Shown piece by piece: positions 1 through 6,521 of a stretch of DNA of 15,028 nt. Position 1 is the stretch's first letter. Every line of letters begins with the position of its first letter. The notes under the pieces were generated by a model, which ran no database searches, was not told the DNA's origin, and saw only the letters and a program-made list of their open reading frames with translations. The position numbers and the translations under genes are program-made. The stretch comes from Gracilaria vermiculophylla. Lineage: Eukaryota; Rhodophyta; Florideophyceae; Gracilariales; Gracilariaceae. The stretch spans positions 1,275,606 to 1,290,633 of the forward strand of contig JAHNZQ020000049.1 of NCBI GenBank assembly GCA_019155205.2, given 5' to 3'.

Positions 1-1180
1 GGGATCCGCAAACACCAAGCGGAGGGGGAGGTTCACTGGGCGGACAATGCTCCTACAGGCGCTGCTATGATGCGACCTGGGGATCGGCGGCTTAGAAACC
101 TGCGTGAATAGACAAGAGACTCCAACCAGAAAATGTAGAAGAAGACTCAAGGGTGCTTGTCTTTACTTCCCCAGAGGTGGAGCTCAACCGGCAGATTAAA
201 TATCAAGCCGGGAGCCCGCCTCGGCAGGTCGCACTACTGTGCTAATTACCTCCATAAAATATCTAAAATAAATAATAAATTCTACCGTACCTTAAGGATA
301 CTGTAGCGCACGCGGGCGAGATTATGCACCACGTGGCCCAGCCAATAAACTACAAACCCTCCTTAGGAATATTATACCTTAATGCCAAACCACCATATTT
401 CCGTAGGAGCCACTGTACTACAGTTGGGCCGTAAATATGAGAACGGCTAAGGTCGCAGGCGCGAATCACGTTCGTTTGCAAGTTGGACTTTGAAGCAGCC
501 AAAGCGGCGCATGCAGCGCGACGGCAAGCACATTGAATGGCCTTCCGGCACGCGCAAGGCTGCCGCGCGCAACTCGCTGGCTACAGTATGGTTGCCGGAT
601 GGCTGTGGCCTTGCACGATTAGTTTAGTTGTTTCGCCCTCTGCTAATTTTTGTTACTTTGGCCATTTCTGCCTTAGTGCTACAGTACTTAGCGCCACTGC
701 ACTCCTGCCGCCGCACTGAGTAAACCCCACCAAGCGGGATTCCCGGTCTAAACTGGGCGCCCACGCGGGTAACTCTCTCCATCGTGGGGAAGTACACCGC
801 GGAGTACGGAAGTCAACCGCCCGTGACGCCGCGAACCATTTTCTGGACTATTCTTTTCTTCTTTCAGGTTCTCCCTCGTACGAGGCTAGCCCCACCGAAC
901 CTTTGGTTTATCCCTCTTCGGATTCCGTCCATCATCCGCTCATCGCAGCTTGCCCGATACCCGCGTGGCCCAATATATTTTCCAACCTCGCCGAGATAGC
1001 CCGATATGTTGCAGTAGAATCTCATCAAACGTACAGAAACTGCCTCAATCACAGGACTTGCCTCATGCCCGGTTTCTTAATTTTTCTTCCTCCTGCAGCC
1101 CTCGCAACGGCTTGGCCTTGTAGTTACGCCCGGCTTGTGTGACTCGTCTGAAAAAGACTTCGCATCTGAAACACTTCGCC
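1..1180. other. Gene-free region, mixed composition
   Basis: No reading frame here is long or protein-like; the longest runs are about 60-80 codons of unremarkable composition. No tRNA-type T-loop or A/B box pattern was seen on either strand. Two pyrimidine tracts ending in CAG, at about 851-867 and 1081-1098 on the plus strand, resemble 3' splice acceptors, but no matching exon chain or start codon could be assembled around them. I treat the region as intergenic. Confidence 0.5.
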
Positions 1181-2880
1181 AGAGGAAGGTTCCGAACACC
1201 CTCCGTGGTACTATTCCACTGTAAGGCATTGCACATCAATGTTGCAATGCAGAATTTAGGGCAAAAGTTCTTTTACCTTACGCCGTCTACTATTTCAATG
1301 CGCACTATTTAGAGTAGCTAGACTTCTTACATTCTAATTCAGAACAGCCCCTTTAGCATATATCACCTTATTCTGTGTGCTGTTTAAGTGGGTGTGGAAA
1401 ACCTTCTGAGAATTTAAATATATTTAGAATTAGCCGGGCTTCCGAGGGGGTTTATGAGTTTTGAAACATTCAAAGAGACTAAAACACCGGATTTGATTCT
1501 CGCTTATAGTTGATGACCACTGAACTGCTGTGATAGATAATGGCGTGTTCTATCACTATTTATTGTTCACAAGCAGCCATGGTGAACGTTTTTATATTTC
1601 AAATTTCAAGTGTATTGGCCTGAACAGTTTCAGATTGTACGAATGGAAATTTGTAGGAAGATCTACGTCGAAAGTGATTCACGATTGAAGCAATATTTGG
1701 CCACCATCATTTGTGTTTTACAAGCTTCAGCATACTATGTATTACAAAACTCTACAGAAAGCACAAACCTTTTCCATCCTGGACAAAAACGCGCAATAAA
1801 CCATGTGTTGTGCTGAAGAAAGGTTTTATGTAATACTATTGGAATAAGTTTACCTCTCAATTTATCTATGTCACAAAAATGGCGTTAACTTAGTATTAAA
1901 AATTGGTTCAAGTATAAAGAAAAGTTTTTGATTCAGATGATAATCACCAACAAAAGTAGATAGCTTGATAAGAACACACAGCGTACCAGAGAGCACTATA
2001 AGGCACTTTTATAGTTTCTGACGAAAACGAATACAACGTCGTCTGTCGAGATGGCTAAGAATATAATTAACATGACTTACGAAAAGAACGCTCTGAGCTC
2101 TAGACAGAAAATGCTGGAACTTTTTCCGTAATATTATGGGCTACTACAAAGCATCCACAAGTGTTTTCATAACTTTATGAAACCTTTTGGATATTGTGTT
2201 CATGAAACAATTTTCGTCTTGCCACAAGATAATTCCTAGATTCACTAATAGAAGTTGTTAACGGAGTGGCTACAAGAAACAAAACGGAAAAGGGTGGAGT
2301 AGACAGCGCGCTTACCGGACTGAAAACCCATTAAAAATGTATGATATTTGTTATTCAGAATAGTTCATGTTCATAAAAGGCAATAAAAACCATATTTTAT
2401 ATAAAAACTGTATTAAAAACTGCTAGGATAATATTTCAGTTTCGGCAATTAAAGGCTACTTTAATTTAATGCTGAAACTCTGTATTAGCGTTTTTCATGA
2501 GAAAGGAGGAAAAAGTTGTTACATAATCTCTGAAAGAGACCGTTTGTAAAAATTTTATGTTTTGAAAACGACTTGTGAACTTGATTTTATTTGGAAACAC
2601 GATTCTGTAGTTGCACACACCTAAAATCACGATTTTTTTCCTTTGACATCGACGTGATATGAGTTTGAAACAGACAGTATATTGGACAATCAAAAAATGC
2701 TTATTGCAATTTAATTTTTTTTCTCTTCTTTTAGCTCTTTGCTTGCTTTCCTCTCCTCATTTCGAAGCTCATATATTCCTTTCGACCCTGCATCGCTGGC
2801 ATGTCTGGGATACTACTTTAACGATATGGTTCCTTTGGGTACCCTTGTAACATACCTTCGTAAGCATCTTGATGGCCATT
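1181..2880. other. AT-rich gene-free region, probably decayed DNA
   Basis: This stretch is clearly more AT-rich than the rest of the window, with frequent stops in all six frames and no frame above about 75 codons. It has many short A and T runs and an 8-bp perfect inverted repeat (1530-1537 with 1549-1556). No recognisable transposase, reverse transcriptase or structural RNA could be read. The contrast with the balanced or GC-rich genes downstream suggests old intergenic or transposon-derived sequence. That origin is inferred from composition only. Confidence 0.45.
1530..1556. repeat. Short inverted repeat (8-bp stem)
   Basis: The arms GTGATAGA (1530-1537) and TCTATCAC (1549-1556) are perfect reverse complements with an 11-nt loop. 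It lies alone in AT-rich non-coding DNA with no adjoining gene. A stem this short can arise by chance in 15 kb, so no function is claimed. Confidence 0.4.
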
Positions 2881-4055
2881 TTACAGGATGCCGCCCCTAA
2901 AACCGTTTTTCACTCGGAACCCGCCGCTGACATTGCCAACCATGTTGACACCAGGATCCATGTACTGTTGTGAAAACACGTACAAGTCCGATGCTGATAA
3001 CGAAGGAATGACGTACAACATCAACATGACACGTCCGCCGCTGACAGACTTTAGTATCCCAAGGGTCGCGTAGTATCCCTATATAAATGAAGCGTCACCC
3101 CCCAGGAGACCAGAACGGACTCCTGCCAGATTCCTGTGCCGAATACCGTTGCTTGTGAGAAAGGCCCCCTACACTGCGCAAACATGAACGTCTCACTTGT
3201 GTCAGAAGCCCATGCCACAACTGTACGTAAGGCGGTGCATATTATCCCCAAAGCCCCGGAGACCACCTGGATATCCCTGACAACTCTGCTTATCGCTTGG
3301 CAGTCAACATCACCAATTAACAGCAACCTCACGTTAAGTTCCACTACTTTTCGAGATTGCGGAGAGATTCGTGTCCGGGCTGCAGCACAGCAGTGTTGTT
3401 GGGTTGAGATCTCTACCTTACCTTACCAGCGGCTGGACTGATTCCCTACTCACGCCACAGATTTTTGGATTTACTGCTTTTCCGCTGCCGGCGAATCTGC
3501 TTCGCACTGTGCGGATACTATTGTAGTCAAGAGTTTCAAAACGTTTTCCAAGGTTTGAGGTGTTATGTGTGAGACGCTCCCTGTCGACGTGCTATCAATA
3601 TACGGAAGGGACAAACGTCGAGTAGAGAAGGGGGATGACTGCAAGTCAACCGCTGTCAGTCTGCGAGGCATGCGATCGTTTGCCGCGGCCTGGTTCAGGG
3701 AATATTATTTTGTTGAATCACAGACTCATTCCAATCCGTGTTCTGCACAAACGTATGTATAGCACAGCAGCAGTCGTGGCTTAGAGGTCGATGGGTAGCC
3801 CATTATGCCTGATGCTGACGTGCTATTTATTCGGAGTTAGGCAGCGTTCCACCAGCGTTACGTCGCAGAACAGTATCTTTACATCTCATGTGATGAACAC
3901 TGCCCCCCCCACCCCCCGTTCCGAAGAGAAATTTCATGAGCGTCTCAGGTAATCGAGTAGCCACTACGACGTCTATATCTGCAAACATCTTGATTGCAAG
4001 CCTTACTTTCATAAACATAACTTTGTACACTTGATATTCTCCATATCCGCTTAGA
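2881..4055. other. Gene-free region downstream of the MSP gene
   Basis: The longest frames are about 100 codons on both strands (around 3050-3440) and look random. Visible landmarks are a TATATAAAT box on the plus strand at 3080-3088, with no gene following it, and a C-rich tract at 3903-3917 made of an eight-C run, an A, then six Cs. An AATAAA on the minus strand lies at 3831-3826. The segment 2966-3221 could be a small mobile-element relic (see findings), but the case is weak. Confidence 0.4.
3826..3831 (-). terminator. Possible polyadenylation signal of the MSP gene
   Basis: TTTATT on the plus strand reads AATAAA on the minus strand, about 225 nt past the stop codon of the minus-strand MSP gene. 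The hexamer and its orientation are right, but a single hexamer in moderately AT-rich DNA is weak evidence. The polyadenylation code of this organism is also unknown. Confidence 0.2.
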
Positions 4056-5537
4056 TTAGATTACGTTGCGAATCTGCACATCAAACTTGATCTTCAGCAC
4101 ATCCTTTTGGGGAATGGCAGCCCACATGTCGTCCAAGTCGTTATCGTCCTTATTTAGATTTTCTTCTGGTTTCAAATCAATAATTGCAACCTCGATAGAA
4201 GCATCATCCGACAACGCCTCCCATTTGTTGGACGAGAACTTCAGATTCTGCACACTCACATTCACATTCAGCGAATCATACGCCGCAATAATATCCTTCT
4301 CTGGGTATATCTCGTAAAGACCCTTGTTTTTGGTGATGATCCGATACAATAAAGTTCTCTCGGAAATATTGCTGAGGTGCAGAATTGACGGCTGTTGCTC
4401 GGCATCATTTTCAGCCCGGAGACGCAAAATCTTGGGCGTCCAGAACAGAACATCTTCCAAAGTATCCATGAACGAGCTCGACAGTTGTAACTTCCCAGCG
4501 CTGCCGTTCGCGTTCAGTTTCTTAAAAGCGTCCTGCAACCGATGGGCGGCACGGTCCGGCAGTTCGGAGGGGCTGAGCTTGCGAGGATCTGCATTTCGCA
4601 ACACGGGGAAGAGCACGGTGCTTATGTCGCCGGCCGAAACTCTGGGCCACAGATCTTGCGGCGTGACATTTCCAAGAAGGTTCTCGGAGTGGACGGCAGC
4701 TACCTCGAGTTTGAACTTGTCATGGGAAGTGGGCCTGCTGACGGGCACAATAGGGTTGGCGGTAATCTCTCCATTAATGTCCATTCGCTTAGACTTGGGC
4801 TGGGACGAAAGCTCAATTCGGAAACTCTGCTTAGGGTCAATGATTCCGACACGAGGGCGGACGACGTAGCCCATCTGATTGGTAGTCTTCATCTTGAAAA
4901 CGATCGGATACTCTGAAATGTTCGTCACGTCCAAATGTGAACAGCATGAACCATTCGGGTTTGTGGAGGGCACAAACGCAAGTGTGGTTGGCTTAAAGGT
5001 GACAAGCTTGTCCAGCGGGATGTAAAACGCGCTCTGCTTGACTATGACACCCATGGTACGCTTGCGGACGGCCGAGCTCGGCACGAGGTTCCAGAGGTCG
5101 ACTGCGGCGTTCGGGTTGGCAGTGGAGCGATTCGGGGTGGAACTGATGGGGGCGGCAACGACCAGGAAGCGGTGGCGAGCCACATCCTGGGCCCGAGGAA
5201 ACGTTCGAAGAGGACGCTGGATAATCTGAACCTCAGCGGTAGTGTGCGGCTCAATGAGACCGCAGCCAGACTTGACGGCATACGTGCGATGCTCGTTGGT
5301 CTTCACCTTGTACAACAGAGTCTCAGGGGAGTTGTTTGTAATCTTCAGCGTCTCAGTGGACGCTTTGTCTAGCTGGGAGCGGAAGATGAAGCGACGTGGC
5401 GGCTCGCAGGTAAAGAAGTTCTCCGTGGCGTCGCGGTGTGACTGGGCTATGGCAATGGAGTTGGTGGTGTGGAGCGGCGGGGGCGTGCTGGGCTCCGGGA
5501 CGACAGCCGGCGGCGGGGTGCTGAGAATGGTGGGCAT
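4056..5537 (-). CDS. Soluble protein with three tandem MSP (VAP-type) domains
   Basis: This is an uninterrupted 493-codon frame opening with an ATG in a good context (ACC before it) and ending in TAA. Residues 1-42 are Pro/Thr/Ser-rich and probably disordered. MSP domain 1 spans about 43-165 (YKVKTNEHRTYAV, then GLIEP). Domain 2 spans about 172-312 (FKMKTTNQMGYVVRP, GIIDP). Domain 3 spans about 361-489 and is more divergent. Each domain ends with a repeated D-[LM]-W motif at residues 147, 295 and 470. VAP proteins use such domains on the ER surface to bind FFAT peptides of lipid-transfer and tethering proteins. The Lys-Phe-Met patch of human VAP-B reads R-F-L (123-125) in domain 1, K-F-K (274-276) in domain 2 and S-I-E in domain 3. 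Only domain 1 therefore looks able to bind classical FFAT. There is no C-terminal transmembrane anchor, unlike VAPs, so a soluble adaptor or cytoskeletal role is inferred. The MSP-fold assignment is firm; the cellular role is not. Confidence 0.85.
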   Translation of the reverse strand: MPTILSTPPPAVVPEPSTPPPLHTTNSIAIAQSHRDATENFFTCEPPRRFIFRSQLDKASTETLKITNNSPETLLYKVKTNEHRTYAVKSGCGLIEPHTTAEVQIIQRPLRTFPRAQDVARHRFLVVAAPISSTPNRSTANPNAAVDLWNLVPSSAVRKRTMGVIVKQSAFYIPLDKLVTFKPTTLAFVPSTNPNGSCCSHLDVTNISEYPIVFKMKTTNQMGYVVRPRVGIIDPKQSFRIELSSQPKSKRMDINGEITANPIVPVSRPTSHDKFKLEVAAVHSENLLGNVTPQDLWPRVSAGDISTVLFPVLRNADPRKLSPSELPDRAAHRLQDAFKKLNANGSAGKLQLSSSFMDTLEDVLFWTPKILRLRAENDAEQQPSILHLSNISERTLLYRIITKNKGLYEIYPEKDIIAAYDSLNVNVSVQNLKFSSNKWEALSDDASIEVAIIDLKPEENLNKDDNDLDDMWAAIPQKDVLKIKFDVQIRNVI

Positions 5538-5707
5538 GGTGAACCAGTAGGCCTGTAGTTGGAAGACCTAGAGCAAAGTGGATGCTGCTCTGCCTGGGGA
5601 ACGACGTAGGTGGCGTTGAGTGAGCAGGAGGGCTTGTGCGCTGCTGGTGCTTCAGCGTTTGTGACTGACTGGCTCAGAGCGCATAGCTGCTGCTGGAGCT
5701 CTCCGAA

Positions 5708-5825
5708 GCCACGCGCCTCAGATATGAAGGCTGGACCGGAGCAGCGCCTGCGCACACGTCGGCCACGCGCCTCAGATATGAAGGCTTGACCGGAGCAGCG
5801 CCTGCGCACACGTCGGCCACGCGCC
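5708..5825. repeat. 54-bp tandem duplication (2.2 copies)
   Basis: Unit 1 (5708-5761) and unit 2 (5762-5815) are identical except for one base (G at 5733, T at 5787). A 10-bp start of a third copy follows (5816-5825). Each unit begins GCCACGCGCCTCAGATATG and ends ACACGTCG. The near identity points to a recent duplication or ongoing homogenisation. It lies about 170-290 bp upstream of the MSP start codon. The period is a multiple of three, but no credible protein runs through it. Confidence 0.95.
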
Positions 5826-6141
5826 ACGTTGATCCCTAAAATATGGGGTTTCTGTGGAAGTTGATTTATTTGAGCGGAGCAAGTGAAAAAGGATCCGAAA
5901 TCCACTTGGAACCGCCGAAATCGCGGTACACCTGTCCAGGCTCTTCGCAGCGCTCGCGGGCGGCTCCAGCAAGCTTTAACTCTCTCCGCCCGCTCATCTC
6001 GGAACTCGGAACGTCCCATCTGCTTCACACTCCATCCACCCCGCGGCGACAGCGACGCCTTGGTGAAGCGTCGCTGACCGCGAGCTGCAAGTCGCGCGGG
6101 GCTGAAGGATATCATCCGCTCGTTTCGCAGCAGCAAGAACT

Positions 6142-6423
6142 CTAATTGTGGCCGTGTCAAATTGGATCCCATGAGTACGTCAACTACTTTCAAAAATTGA
6201 TCATAAAAGTACTCTAATTACGAATCAAAATTTAATCCCAAAATTATTCTAATTATCTCCTTAAATTGATCCTAAAAAGTATAGTTACCGCTGTGCGAAA
6301 TTTTGATTCGGAAGCACTCAAATTACCGTCGTGACAAATTTGATTTTGATATTTAAATTACCGCTATGCAAAAGTTGATCCTCTCTTGCTCCAGGTGTAC
6401 CGTCGTGCGATAGAGATTACTCG
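6142..6423. repeat. Degenerate tandem array, ~35-bp unit, about 8 copies
   Basis: Aligning by eye gives units starting at about 6142, 6182, 6214, 6249, 6283, 6319, 6355 and 6393, with lengths of 31-40 bp. The shared pattern is a start like CTAATTACCGTCGTG, then CAAAATTGATCC, then an AAAAGTACT-like tail. The best-preserved cores are AATTACCGTCGTG (6320-6332), TTACCGCTGTGCGAAA (6285-6300), AATTACCGCTATGCAAAA (6356-6373) and TACCGTCGTGCGA (6398-6410). Units differ by many substitutions and small indels, so the array is old. It ends just before the frame of the BED-finger gene opens. It resembles a decayed minisatellite; a regulatory role is possible but not shown. Confidence 0.75.
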
Positions 6424-6521
6424 CCCCTCCCGTTTGGAAGCTGCCGTTGTCCAGACGCAGCCCAGACCGTTACAGCCAGAACTGGTCGTCGTCTGAGGCG
6501 CCCCAGCGCTTCCAATCCGCA

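Larger units (their letters stand above)
5538..6521. promoter_or_regulatory. Shared divergent 5' region with two tandem repeats
   Basis: This is the space between the start codons of the minus-strand MSP gene and the plus-strand BED-finger gene, so it should contain both promoters and 5' leaders. No convincing TATA box or initiator was found. It carries the 54-bp duplication (5708-5825) on the MSP side and the ~35-bp degenerate array (6142-6423) on the BED side. The composition switches sharply from GC-rich (5540-6120) to AT-rich (6140-6390). A minus-strand open frame of about 240 codons runs through the GC-rich half, but it is Arg-rich and repeat-driven and is not called a gene. Confidence 0.4.

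Noticed and set aside
459..471. 13-bp word GCGCGAATCACGT repeated at 14769-14781
   Set aside because: The number of 13-bp matches expected by chance in a window this size is about one or two, and similarity does not extend convincingly beyond the word.
4324..4869. Plus-strand 181-codon open frame inside the MSP gene
   Set aside because: It is antisense to a well-supported protein with clear domain motifs; composition is that of a reverse-frame shadow.
5396..5426. FFAT-like string ENFFTCE (residues 39-45) in the MSP protein
   Set aside because: It coincides with the expected first beta strand of MSP domain 1 and lacks the usual Asp/Ala core, so it is more likely fold sequence than a docking motif.
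5447..6193. Minus-strand open frame of about 240-250 codons upstream of and overlapping the MSP gene start
   Set aside because: It overlaps the N-terminal MSP coding sequence in another frame. Its product is Arg-rich with repeats caused by the 54-bp duplication, and it matches no known fold. GC-rich DNA poor in stop codons explains it.
6447..6521. A longer N-terminus for the BED-finger protein
   Set aside because: The extension would begin at TTG, not ATG. The first ATG in frame is at 6522 and has a G at -3.
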